This document shows, in pieces, positions 8,090 to 16,322 of a stretch of 64,000 nt of DNA. The notes beneath the pieces are model-generated. The model was not told the origin of the DNA. It saw only the letters and a list, made by a program, of their open reading frames with translations, and ran no database searches. The stretch is from Candidatus Paraprochloron terpiosi LD05 (GTDB lineage: Bacteria > Cyanobacteriota > Cyanobacteriia > Cyanobacteriales > Prochloraceae), in the NCBI GenBank assembly GCA_018141785.1, contig CP073341.1, positions 3,627,422 to 3,691,421 on the forward strand, in the 5' to 3' direction. The position numbers and the translations under genes were made by a program. The stretch's first letter is position 1. Each line of letters starts with the position of its first letter.

Positions 8090-9274
8090 TCAGTCCTTCA
8101 GGATTTTGTTGTATCCAAAATGATCTTCACCACGTACTAAAACAACTTTAAAATCATCAAGATTAATGTTCTTAATGTTGTATAATACCTCTTGATGACC
8201 TTTCGCAAGAATTTCTTTAGTAAATATGCGAGTGTCTGTTCTCACAAAACGACCGCTTATTCCCCATCTCGAATTGTCAGTTGAATTATCAGCAGAACCA
8301 TGAAGAACTCTCTCGCAAAATAGAAATAATTGCCCAGCTTTCATTTCGATAAAACTTTTCTTCGCACTCTCAATTGGATAATCTAGATCTGCGAAAAAGC
8401 TATTACCATATAAGCGGTATTTTTTGGCTTCATAAATTGACTTTTCTCCTAGTTTAAGGGGAACCATCTCCTTATGAGTTCCAGGAATCAAAGTCATACA
8501 CCCATTCTTCTCATTAGCTTCTGTCAATGCAACCCAGCAAGTTATTTGAAAAAGTTCATCCGTACGGAGTGGATTGACAACAGATTCTTTCAGATCCTGA
8601 TAAAGCCAAGTGCTATTTTGATGAAAATGAGTCCCCTTACTATGAGGACTCACATTAAAAAAAGCAGATCGCCATAAGATTAGATCTGGACCTAATAGTT
8701 GGGCACAACGCTCCGTAATTTCGGGCTGCTTGAATAAGTCCCTGATTTTTGAGTTATCCAAATGGCGATCGATGAAGGTGTTATACCTATTTAAAGCAGT
8801 TTTTTTATAGTCCTCCGTTATTGTATGACGTGTATTTGTCACGACTGGCAATAAACTCTCAGTCAGATTTTTTTCTTCCTCAACTTTAGAATTTTTAGCA
8901 AGGAAAGATTCAGTGTTAGATACTGAGTTGAGTAAATCATGCCGTAAGTTTTCCGCTTGGTCTGGAGACATTAAATCAAAAGGACCAATATATCCATTCT
9001 CGTAGAAAAACTTAATGTCTTCTTCGCTCAATTGAAACTCTGGCAGAACAGATTCTCTGGGGCGGTAATCTTTAGGTTCTTTGAACTCACAGTAATAGTC
9101 AAAAAATATTTTTCTCCCCCCCGAACTAAATGCTGTCCAGAACATCTTATTGTTCCATCCAGTTGGCAAGTTATCTCTTAAGCCCTCTGGAAGAAAGGCA
9201 TGAATCAATTTGAGCTTTGCCAATGTATAGAGAAAGGCTAGTTTGAGAGAAAATGTCAAGTTGAATTTATTCAT
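8090..9274 (-). CDS. PhyH-like nonheme-iron oxygenase with altered facial triad (HQN)
   Basis: A 394-residue phytanoyl-CoA-dioxygenase-family protein. The N-terminal ~80 residues are a family-specific extension. The conserved PhyH fold starts near EEDIKFFYENGYIGPF. The proximal iron motif reads THFHQNSTW, so the expected His-x-Asp is His-Gln-Asn. The distal part is normal: VLHGSADNST followed by RWGISGRF, with the likely 2-oxoglutarate-binding Arg. Loss of the carboxylate ligand is known from the related nonheme-iron halogenases (which have Ala or Gly there), so chemistry other than hydroxylation, or a non-catalytic role, is possible. It lies between the two hydroxylase-like genes, 70 and 39 bp away. 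Confidence 0.82.
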   Translation of the reverse strand: MNKFNLTFSLKLAFLYTLAKLKLIHAFLPEGLRDNLPTGWNNKMFWTAFSSGGRKIFFDYYCEFKEPKDYRPRESVLPEFQLSEEDIKFFYENGYIGPFDLMSPDQAENLRHDLLNSVSNTESFLAKNSKVEEEKNLTESLLPVVTNTRHTITEDYKKTALNRYNTFIDRHLDNSKIRDLFKQPEITERCAQLLGPDLILWRSAFFNVSPHSKGTHFHQNSTWLYQDLKESVVNPLRTDELFQITCWVALTEANEKNGCMTLIPGTHKEMVPLKLGEKSIYEAKKYRLYGNSFFADLDYPIESAKKSFIEMKAGQLFLFCERVLHGSADNSTDNSRWGISGRFVRTDTRIFTKEILAKGHQEVLYNIKNINLDDFKVVLVRGEDHFGYNKILKD

Positions 9275-9313
9275 TTCTTACAAATCAGATAGGATTACTA
9301 TAGAAGTCGTTTT

Positions 9314-10633
9314 TTAGCTCGTGGTGCGGTCTGCCAGAATTTCTAAAGCGCGGTCCGAACATCCCATTAACCACATATCGGACATGCCACTTTTTTTCCC
9401 GAGCAACAGTCGCCGTCGGCTGCGGAAGATTTCCGGCTTTATATACGCTCCCAGTAAAACTCGTCGCAGTTGGGGATTCCGAATACCCGTCCGTCCGTGG
9501 AGCAGTCGCCAGTTATCATTTACCAATACCTGTCCGGGAGCGATGAGAAATTCGGCATTATACTCTGGAGATTCAGCCAATGCCGTAAATGCTTGGTAGG
9601 CAGCATACAAGTCTTGAATTTTGTCAGGAGAAACATCGAGCGGCACCCGGTCTTTTTCATTGTGACGAATCTGGTAAACTTCGCCATTTTTATCCAAATT
9701 AATGACGTGCTGGCGATAATAGGTTTCCCATTGGTATTTTTTGGTGCCTTTTTCCTTATCAGATACTTTTTCCTCTACACCCAGCCGTCTGCGACCTGTT
9801 GGTATATACTCTTGGGTGAGTAACTCGAAATATTTTGGCTGCTGAGTCCTCAGAACTTCGGCAATTTTGAAACCATCTACCAGAGTGGAATATCCTTGTC
9901 TGTCATTGTCAGGATTTTCGTATTCAATACATCCGAGAAATTGAAGTCTGGGAGGAACGTTGTAGGAGACGTGATCGGTATGATTGGGCAACGGTTTCAG
10001 GTACTTATAGGCGTGGTGAATCTTCCCCGCAAGTTGGTCGGCTGTATCTAAAGTATAGATGTCGGTAGGATGATATCGTTGCTGAATCGGTCCGACGCGC
10101 TCTACTAATGCCTGAAATGCTTCTCTCGTTTTGGGAAAGCTGTCAATAATTACCATTCCCACATCCAGCATTTTATCCAACCAATGCAGTAGCGTTTCAT
10201 CGTCCCTCATCACTTCCTGGTAATCGAAGTATGGGATGGACAGCGATGAGTCCCACAGTTGGGGTTTTCGTCGCTGTTTGAGAGCGGGCTCTTTTTGACA
10301 GTGAACTCGCAGCCAAGATGGATCGTAAACGCTATGATGTCCCGGTTCTTCACCACCCCAAATGATATCTAAATTTCCTTCGCGGTCTATTTTGACCGTT
10401 TCAGTTATCGGATTTAGTGGCATTTTCAGGGGGTCGTGTCCTTCTCCTTCTCCACTGTTGAGGCTTAATGTGTCTGGTTGAAAACATTTGGGAGAGTGGC
10501 AAGTGTCGCGCAGCCAGAGGTTATGATAAAAGCTTTCGTGACCATCTTTCCAAGTAATTTGCACCCCGTTATCTACGGTAGCAACAGATGCGATGCGAAA
10601 AGCCGATTTGAGTTGCTGAACTAATGTGACCAT
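9314..10633 (-). CDS. Gamma-butyrobetaine hydroxylase-like Fe(II)/2-oxoglutarate dioxygenase, copy 2
   Basis: A 439-residue paralogue of the 6718-8019 enzyme. The N-terminal domain has the zinc-type pattern DTCHSPKCF and a later WLRVHCQ. The catalytic motif is HTD (PNHTDHVSYN) and the distal HGRTG. I chose the ATG at 10633 because AAAGGAGTAAT precedes it, homology with copy 1 starts there (MVTLVQQLKSAFRIASV), and it leaves a 35-bp gap to the gene before; an upstream start at 10708 would overlap that gene. The enzyme is predicted to hydroxylate an aliphatic carbon of a betaine-like or amino-acid-like substrate. Confidence 0.87.
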   Translation of the reverse strand: MVTLVQQLKSAFRIASVATVDNGVQITWKDGHESFYHNLWLRDTCHSPKCFQPDTLSLNSGEGEGHDPLKMPLNPITETVKIDREGNLDIIWGGEEPGHHSVYDPSWLRVHCQKEPALKQRRKPQLWDSSLSIPYFDYQEVMRDDETLLHWLDKMLDVGMVIIDSFPKTREAFQALVERVGPIQQRYHPTDIYTLDTADQLAGKIHHAYKYLKPLPNHTDHVSYNVPPRLQFLGCIEYENPDNDRQGYSTLVDGFKIAEVLRTQQPKYFELLTQEYIPTGRRRLGVEEKVSDKEKGTKKYQWETYYRQHVINLDKNGEVYQIRHNEKDRVPLDVSPDKIQDLYAAYQAFTALAESPEYNAEFLIAPGQVLVNDNWRLLHGRTGIRNPQLRRVLLGAYIKPEIFRSRRRLLLGKKSGMSDMWLMGCSDRALEILADRTTS

Positions 10634-10668
10634 ATTACTCCTTTTATCGATAAATAGAATAGAGCAGT

Positions 10669-11289
10669 TTAACCGTCTTGCGGTTGACCTAGGGGAATTT
10701 TTAACCAAGTATTATGCTCTTTGGTTAAAACACAATCGATTGTGGCATAAATACTGCCTTGTTTCCTCTGATAAAAAACTTCTTTTTTTGAAAGTGATAT
10801 TGGGTTTGTGTGCCATACTCCAGGGTGTATTGATATGCCGCAACTCCCATCTGAATAAAGAGCTACAAAATCTTCAGGTTTGACATCTTCTTTAGGAGGA
10901 GCCAACAGATATATACCCGGTTCACCATTTTTAGGGATAAACGCTTCTCCTGCATCTAGATGGGCACTCAGCCAGTTTACCAGAAGATATTTAGAGTTAC
11001 TTTCTGGTTCGGATATAATCTTACCCGCTGCACCACCGCGAGCATTCTGATGACCGGCAGAAAATAGAGTTGACCCCTCCCAATAGACTCTGAACTCCTC
11101 TTCAATAACAGTACCGTAACCCCCCTTGGAAATTAGAGGTCGTTTTCCTGAAGTAGGCCATTTGCATAACTCTATTTTTGCATCTTCAATATCCGTGAAT
11201 ACAACTCCTAATCCCAGAGCATTTTGGGAATTCAACCTTTTTAAGGGAACATCATAGTAATTGACTGTTGCAGGCATTTTTTCTTGCAT
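10669..11289 (-). CDS. AllA-like cupin (ureidoglycolate lyase superfamily)
   Basis: A 206-residue protein. The C-terminal half carries EAFIPKNGEP, then the pattern HPGVWHTNPI, which matches the metal/substrate region of ureidoglycolate lyase (AllA) and its relatives. No other allantoin-pathway gene is nearby, so the true ureidoglycolate reaction is unlikely; a lyase or isomerase-type step within the surrounding pathway is more plausible. The start is uncertain by four residues (MQEKM). It sits 35 bp upstream of dioxygenase copy 2 and 19 bp downstream of asnB. Family assignment is from motif recognition only. Confidence 0.65.
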   Translation of the reverse strand: MQEKMPATVNYYDVPLKRLNSQNALGLGVVFTDIEDAKIELCKWPTSGKRPLISKGGYGTVIEEEFRVYWEGSTLFSAGHQNARGGAAGKIISEPESNSKYLLVNWLSAHLDAGEAFIPKNGEPGIYLLAPPKEDVKPEDFVALYSDGSCGISIHPGVWHTNPISLSKKEVFYQRKQGSIYATIDCVLTKEHNTWLKIPLGQPQDG

Positions 11290-11308
11290 TTAACTAAGAA
11301 TTTAACTG

Positions 11309-12799
11309 TTAATGGAAAGTTCGATCCCACTTGCCAACTAAATTGACAGCAAATGGCTGAGGAAAATACTGCTCAAAAATCCTGTAGTAGAGTAATTCCT
11401 CCTTACTTTTTATGGGGTCTCCCCGAAAGCGTGCCTGCTCGAAATCTTGGTCAGAAATGCTAGCATCAGCGTGAGCTGCTAAAACTTTAGAGGAAGCAGC
11501 ACCATGAGCAAATTCCATCTTGTCTCGCCAAACTATTTCTGGGGGTAAATAGTCTTCAAAAGCTTTACGGAGCAACCATTTTTCAATACCAAAACTTTGG
11601 TGAAGCTTGAGGTTAGGATTTATAGTCAGTGCCATTTCCACAAAGTCTATATCTAGAAAAGGAACTCTTGCTTCTAAACCATGAGCCATCGTCAGTCTGT
11701 CTAATTTTTGCAAATTAAGATTATGTAATCCTTTAATCCTATATACCAATTCTTGATTTAACGTCTTGCCATCATTGTAATCAGCTAGATAACTATAGCC
11801 AGCAAACAACTCATCTGATGCGTCTCCTCCGAGAACTACCTTGACATATTGGCTAGCAAGACGAGATAGCAAGTAGGTAGGTACACAACTTCTTAACCAA
11901 GCGGCATCATAGGATTCAAAGTGGTAAATTACCTCGGGTAGAACAGAAAGCATTTCTGCTTCTGAGTAAATATATTCGTGATGAATTGTTCCTAAATATT
12001 CTGCTACTAATCTTGCTGCTTTCAGATCGGGAGAGTTAGCAAATCCGGTGGAAAAAGAATGTAGTTCTGACAGTTCTCGCTTCATTAAGGCCGCAATAAT
12101 GCTAGAATCAAGTCCTCCACTGAGAAATACTCCTACAGGAACGTCAGACATTAAACGCCTGCGGACACTTTGAGAAAGTCCTTGGCGAATTTTTTCTAAA
12201 ATCACCTCTACATCTTCTAAAAACACATCGACTTCTGGAAAATCGTAGTATGATTGTAAACCCTCATTAGAATGGTAATAATGTCCTGGAGGAAACTCTT
12301 TAATTTCTTCGCCATGCTCTATTAAAGCTTTGATTTCCGAAGCAAAAAATAAACCTTCTTCACTTTGAGCATAGTATAAAGGTTTAATGCCTAAGCGATC
12401 GCGAGCGACAAAGAATTCCCGATCGCTAGCCAAGATAAAGCTAAACATACCCCTGAGTTTTTGAGGCAGCTGAGTGCCAAACTTTTGGTAGAGTGGGAGA
12501 AGAATTTCCGTATCACTTTCAGTTGAGAAATCGTATTCTTCCCCCAAGCAATCGCGCCATTGTTTATGGTTATAAATTTCTCCGTTAGCAATAGCGTATA
12601 ATTTGCTCTCTGGATCCCATAACGGCTGGTGTCCTCCTTGCACATCAATAATGGCAAGACGATTATGTCCTAAAGCATAGTTGTCCTGGCAAATACTACC
12701 AGTACCATCTGGTCCACGATGAGCTAAGATTGACAAGGTGTCTTCAAAGCCATCGGAAACGGGTGAATTTAAGCCAAAAAATCCAACTATTCCACACAT
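11309..12799 (-). CDS. asnB: Glutamine-dependent asparagine synthetase-like amidotransferase
   Basis: A 496-residue two-domain enzyme. The glutaminase domain begins MCGIVGFFG with the catalytic Cys directly after Met; that requirement decides the start at 12799, and the open frame upstream (to 12901) is not used. GEIYNH and RGMFSF follow. The synthetase domain has the PP-loop FLSGGLDSSII and GGDASDELFAGY. It is shorter than most AsnB enzymes at the C-terminus. Asparagine synthesis, or amidation of a pathway intermediate (as in other AsnB relatives in secondary metabolism), are both possible. Its place inside a tight operon of oxygenases and a methyltransferase favours a pathway role, as inference. 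Confidence 0.87.
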   Translation of the reverse strand: MCGIVGFFGLNSPVSDGFEDTLSILAHRGPDGTGSICQDNYALGHNRLAIIDVQGGHQPLWDPESKLYAIANGEIYNHKQWRDCLGEEYDFSTESDTEILLPLYQKFGTQLPQKLRGMFSFILASDREFFVARDRLGIKPLYYAQSEEGLFFASEIKALIEHGEEIKEFPPGHYYHSNEGLQSYYDFPEVDVFLEDVEVILEKIRQGLSQSVRRRLMSDVPVGVFLSGGLDSSIIAALMKRELSELHSFSTGFANSPDLKAARLVAEYLGTIHHEYIYSEAEMLSVLPEVIYHFESYDAAWLRSCVPTYLLSRLASQYVKVVLGGDASDELFAGYSYLADYNDGKTLNQELVYRIKGLHNLNLQKLDRLTMAHGLEARVPFLDIDFVEMALTINPNLKLHQSFGIEKWLLRKAFEDYLPPEIVWRDKMEFAHGAASSKVLAAHADASISDQDFEQARFRGDPIKSKEELLYYRIFEQYFPQPFAVNLVGKWDRTFH

Positions 12800-12897
12800 A
12801 TCTTTATCGTCTTGGGTCGTGCTTTTCCAGCCCTCCAAAATTGGGCGATCGCCTGCCCAACTCTGATTCAATTTTTCGGGTTCCATCGATCCCGATT

Positions 12898-13341
12898 TCA
12901 AACCCCTACCATGACGCCGTTCGCCGTTTCATAGCCATTGTAGTCCAATGTCTCCCCATCAGGGGTGAGAGTTTGGGAGAAAACTTCCTGAGGGTGGTTA
13001 TTTTCGTCGGCGATCAATACTCGGGCTCGGTGTCCGGTACTCATGACTTCAGAGCGATGGCAATGTTCGTTTGCCCAAACAATTAATATATCTCCAGGTT
13101 GGCACAATAGGGCACCACCTCCATTGGGACAAATCTGTCCGCTCCCTGCCTCTCCTGGCAGCACATAAGTATTCCAGCGATTCCCATTCTCAATGTTGAC
13201 AATTTCTACTTCTTCTAGAGGCAGAATTCCCACTTTTTCCAGGAGATCCCGGTCGATAGTGATGCTGCCTACATAGTGGCGGTTGGCTTCAGTTACGCGG
13301 ACGCGATGCAACTTGGCGTGCATAAGCTTTATTGTCCCCAT
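12898..13341 (-). CDS. panD: Aspartate 1-decarboxylase (beta-alanine formation)
   Basis: A 147-residue pyruvoyl-enzyme precursor. The self-cleavage site Gly-Ser is seen in HYVGSITID at residues 25-26. [20 protein letters not shown] is the conserved core. The long C-terminal tail is normal for cyanobacterial PanD. It converts L-aspartate to beta-alanine, the precursor of pantothenate. AGGAGA lies about 10 bases before the ATG at 13341; a second ATG (13323) is possible. It is 98 bp upstream of asnB and 45 bp downstream of the methyltransferase, so it may feed beta-alanine to this pathway. It could equally be the genome's only PanD captured in the operon. Confidence 0.9.
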   Translation of the reverse strand: MGTIKLMHAKLHRVRVTEANRHYVGSITIDRDLLEKVGILPLEEVEIVNIENGNRWNTYVLPGEAGSGQICPNGGGALLCQPGDILIVWANEHCHRSEVMSTGHRARVLIADENNHPQEVFSQTLTPDGETLDYNGYETANGVMVGV

Positions 13342-13386
13342 TGTCTCTGTTTTCTCCTAACTTCAGTTTGTTTGACCAATGTAAAA

Positions 13387-14793
13387 CTAGTTCTTTTGAA
13401 AAACCATAGCATACATTGATTCGGTTTCAAAGATTGTGAATTCTTCTCGGCTAATTAAACTCCAAGATAGTTCCTTTAGTACCTCATGTAAAGCCTTGTT
13501 ATTGTCGTGGTAATCCACCCGCACGGTCAGCACAAAGTACCCGCCTGATTTTAACAGAGGGTCTAAATTGTGCAAAGCTTCCGGGGGAGCATGACCAAAG
13601 GTAAAAACGCCCACAGCGATGATGGCATCAAATCCGTCAGGAGTGAAACAATTGAGCGGTGCTTCTAAGTTATCTTGATACAAAGCTTTGTAAACTTGCT
13701 TTTTGCGAGCAACTTCTAGCATCTCTTCTGAGAGGTCAATGGCAGTAAGATTGGTATATCCCAGTTCTGCTAAAGCCTCTCCTACCATCCCCGTACCAGC
13801 TCCGGCATCTAGAATGCTAGCATCTTGATTGGGCAGTATTTTGGCTAAGGCGCGAGCTGACTTAATGGGACTGATACGATAGGGTCCATCTAATTCAGCA
13901 TCATAAATGCGAGACCAAGCATCGTATTTATCCTCCAACTTTTCAGGATCGTTGGTTTCGTAGATCCAGGAAAGGCGCGCCCGCAGGGAGCTGACTTTCT
14001 CGCCAAAAAAGAAACTCCAGGATAGTTCCCCCGCTGAAATTGCTTCGCACATTTTATCGTAAGCTGCACTCAAATCTGGATATTGCGGCTTCGCTAACTG
14101 GGAGAGTAATTCGTAGCTTTTATGGAGATGTTGGCTTAAATTCTTTGATTGCAATACCATCAAGCCTAGCTGACTCAAGACATCGATATAGTCAGAGTGG
14201 CTGTAGGTTGGTTCAAATAACAGGCGATCGTAAACGTATTTGCGGGCTTGTTGGCTAATCTGCTTTGTTGGCGTTACTAAATCGTCAAATAGAAAGATAC
14301 CGCCTTCTCGAAGAACCCGATAAATTTCCCTCAAAGCCAACTCCCGTTGATGGATGTGATAGAGAGTTGCTTGGCTCCAGACGTGGGTGAAACTTCCCTC
14401 TTCAAAAGGCAGGTTAGTCGCCGATGCTTTTTGAAATTGCAGGCGCAAGGATGGATAGTCTTGAGCTTTCTCTAGAGCATTACTGATGCGAACATTACTT
14501 AGATCGATGCCCGTTACTTCACAACCCGTCTTTTCAGCTAGCCAAACAGCGGTATTGCCATTACCACAGCCAAGATCTAGAACCCGAGAGGAGGCTGTAA
14601 TTCCGCTTTTGTCTAGCATATATTCATTCCAACGCTGGCAGGCGGGAATGAACTCTTCAAGAGGGGTGGCAGTCAAGTCGAGAAAATAACCCCAGTGAAG
14701 ACTGCCCTCAGAATCCCAAAAACTGCGGTAGAGGCTGTCTTCGGCATCGTAAAACGCTTCGGTATCGGTTTCTGTGAATTTGCTTTGGCTCAT
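13387..14793 (-). CDS. Tandem (two-domain) SAM-dependent methyltransferase
   Basis: A 468-residue protein with two class I methyltransferase domains. The N-terminal domain has motif I VLDLGCGNGNTAVWL and the post-motif VWSQATLYHI, reminiscent of sarcosine/dimethylglycine-type N-methyltransferases. The C-terminal domain has ILDAGAGTGMVGEALAELG and IDLSEEML. It is the first gene of the operon; the ATG at 14793 is preceded by AGGAG. Two domains in one chain would suit successive N-methylations to a betaine, which fits the downstream betaine-hydroxylase-like enzymes, but no substrate can be read from the sequence. Confidence 0.85.
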   Translation of the reverse strand: MSQSKFTETDTEAFYDAEDSLYRSFWDSEGSLHWGYFLDLTATPLEEFIPACQRWNEYMLDKSGITASSRVLDLGCGNGNTAVWLAEKTGCEVTGIDLSNVRISNALEKAQDYPSLRLQFQKASATNLPFEEGSFTHVWSQATLYHIHQRELALREIYRVLREGGIFLFDDLVTPTKQISQQARKYVYDRLLFEPTYSHSDYIDVLSQLGLMVLQSKNLSQHLHKSYELLSQLAKPQYPDLSAAYDKMCEAISAGELSWSFFFGEKVSSLRARLSWIYETNDPEKLEDKYDAWSRIYDAELDGPYRISPIKSARALAKILPNQDASILDAGAGTGMVGEALAELGYTNLTAIDLSEEMLEVARKKQVYKALYQDNLEAPLNCFTPDGFDAIIAVGVFTFGHAPPEALHNLDPLLKSGGYFVLTVRVDYHDNNKALHEVLKELSWSLISREEFTIFETESMYAMVFQKN

Positions 14794-14864
14794 ATTTATA
14801 GTTGCGCTCCTGCTATCGCGATTGACGGGGAACTAAAATATGTTAGCATTTTTTGGGCATTATC

Positions 14865-14893
14865 TTGACAACCTATACAAAAACCGCTATAGT
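14865..14893 (+). promoter_or_regulatory. Putative sigma-70 promoter upstream of TnpB remnant
   Basis: TTGACA at 14865-14870, a 17-base spacer and TATAGT at 14888-14893, near-consensus for a bacterial vegetative promoter. It points towards the broken tnpB at 14918 and diverges from the methyltransferase operon. Activity is not shown. Confidence 0.55.
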
Positions 14894-14917
14894 CAGAGTA
14901 TCCAACCCAAAACTTTT

Positions 14918-15236
14918 GTATGCCAATCCGCCGAATAACCTATCGATTGTATCCGAGCGCTGAGAGTGAACGCAAATTGTATCGACACGGGGCTGCACTG
15001 CGAGCTGTACAATGCTGCTTCAGCAAATTGTAAAACTCAATATCAGCGCTTTGGAGGTTCAGTGGATTACTCAGAGGAGCAGAACTCGCTCCCTGCATTT
15101 AAAGAGGTCTGGCCTGAATGTAAAGAGCTGGGCTCTCAAACTCTACAGGCAACACTCAAGAGAGTTGATTTCGGGTATCAGCGATTCTTTGGCAAGTTGG
15201 CTAAATATCCCAACCGCTATCCCATTACCGAGGAAA
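14918..15236 (+). pseudogene. IS200/IS605-type TnpB N-terminal fragment
   Basis: Reads IRRITYRLYPSASERKLY in the first frame from an ATG at 14918. After a frameshift near 15000 it continues as YNAASANC, FGGSVDYSEEQNSLPAFKEV and TLQATLKRVDFGYQRFF, the N-terminal region of TnpB (RNA-guided nuclease of IS605-type elements). It stops at about 15236, where BrnT-related sequence on the other strand begins. No RuvC catalytic residues remain, so it is an inactive remnant. Confidence 0.82.
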
Positions 15237-15388
15237 CCGATATCAGACCAACGGTATTCCCCGTAATCAAAACGATCATCTAACTCAATTAGCATCGGAC
15301 CTTCAAACATCTCAGGAATATCCGCGAAATCAATCTGATGTTTATAAATATTATCTAGATTCTTCGCCTCATCCCACTCAAATTGCAT
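15143..15388 (-). pseudogene. Truncated BrnT toxin fused to TnpB debris
   Basis: The first ~50 residues (MQFEWDEAKNLDNIYKHQID through FEGPMLIELDDRFDYGE) are nearly identical to the intact BrnT at 20020-20289. After about GFLGNG the frame runs antisense through the TnpB remnant, so the C-terminal part (with the expected catalytic ERQ...ISARRA region) is lost. No BrnA partner follows. It appears to be a broken paralogue; the frame remains open only by chance. Confidence 0.82.
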
Positions 15389-15424
15389 GAAAGTTTGGAC
15401 AACGCTAATTGGACTACCTTCTCA

Positions 15425-15545
15425 AGATGGTAGCAACTGATTCTCAATTTGTCAAGGGAGGTAAAAAGCGGTGCGCTCCTTCCCTGTACCCTTACTATTG
15501 GATAATTCACAGTTACTCTCCTTCCATAATCTGTAGGATTCGACG
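15425..15545. repeat. Dispersed repeat block shared with 18.5, 19.2, 19.7 and 20.3 kb
   Basis: The part with TGGTAGCAACTGATTCTC followed by TTTGTCAAGGGAGGTAAAAA recurs at 19235-19275 and 19715-19755, with a shorter relative near 20325-20355. The following part (TTGGATAATTCACAGTTACT and TAATCTGTAGGAT) recurs at about 18489-18530. These copies flank toxin-antitoxin genes, as if they moved or were duplicated together. I cannot assign a function. Confidence 0.6.
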
Positions 15546-15644
15546 AATATAAAAATACTTGACAGGATTATTATGAATTGGTATAATCAAAATTACTTCA
15601 TTTATCGCTAGATGTCACATATTAGCACTTTTAATTAAGCAACT

Positions 15645-16322
15645 ATGCTGTTAAAATACAAACCGAGAACCTGCCTACCCTCTGCTGAGGATTTACCTGA
15701 TTCTGATGATACTCCTGTGGATAACGAACTGCAAGAATTAATTCCCGGCCTCTTAAAGACAATCTTAGCTATATTATGGGCCGAAAGAATGGATTGGTTT
15801 TTTGGGGTGGATATGGGAATTTACTACGACCCCGATCGCCCGGCTATTGTTCCCGATGGATTTTTAAGCATTGGGGTAGAGCGAATCATCCATGAAGATT
15901 TACGCTTGAGTTACGTCTTCTGGGAAGAGGAAGTAGTCCCAACTCTTATCCTGGAAGTAGTGTCCCAAAACCGTCGGGGAGAATACAGCACTAAAAAAAA
16001 GTTATATCTGGAAATGGGGTGTTTATACTATGTGGTTTACAATCCTCTGCGTCGTCGTAAACCCCCTCTGGAAGTATATCATTTAGTGCATGGGGAATAT
16101 ATCTTGAAACCAATCTCCAAGCTTGTTTGGTTACCAGAGATTGGTTTGGGAATTGGACGTGAAAGGGGAACCTATCAGGGAATTACCCGGGAGTGGTTGT
16201 ATTGGTACGACCAAGAAGGAAAGCGTTATCTCACTCCAGAGGAAAGAATAAGCGAAGCAGAAAGAAAAGCGGAAAGACTAGCCCAAAAACTGCGCTCTCT
16301 CGGAGTTGACCCTAATGTCTAA
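15645..16322 (+). CDS. Uma2-family (DUF820) putative endonuclease
   Basis: A 225-residue protein of the restriction-endonuclease-like Uma2 family, which is heavily expanded in cyanobacteria. The PD-(D/E)XK-type elements are IVPDGFLSI, LILEVVSQN and the Lys in STKKKLYLEMG. A charged helix with EERISEAERKAERLAQKL closes the protein, as is common in this family. It overlaps the start of coaE by 8 bp. The biological role of the family is unsettled. Confidence 0.88.
   Translation: MLLKYKPRTCLPSAEDLPDSDDTPVDNELQELIPGLLKTILAILWAERMDWFFGVDMGIYYDPDRPAIVPDGFLSIGVERIIHEDLRLSYVFWEEEVVPTLILEVVSQNRRGEYSTKKKLYLEMGCLYYVVYNPLRRRKPPLEVYHLVHGEYILKPISKLVWLPEIGLGIGRERGTYQGITREWLYWYDQEGKRYLTPEERISEAERKAERLAQKLRSLGVDPNV

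Noticed and set aside
11309-12901. Longer AsnB starting at 12901 or 12886
   Set aside because: AsnB needs Cys directly after the initiator Met, which fixes the start at 12799.
6718-14793. Reading the operon as a saxitoxin, guanitoxin or beta-lactam (carbapenam/clavam) cluster
   Set aside because: None of the signature genes (SxtA, GntG-type aldolase, beta-lactam-synthetase partner enzymes) is present. AsnB keeps its catalytic Cys after Met, unlike beta-lactam synthetases.
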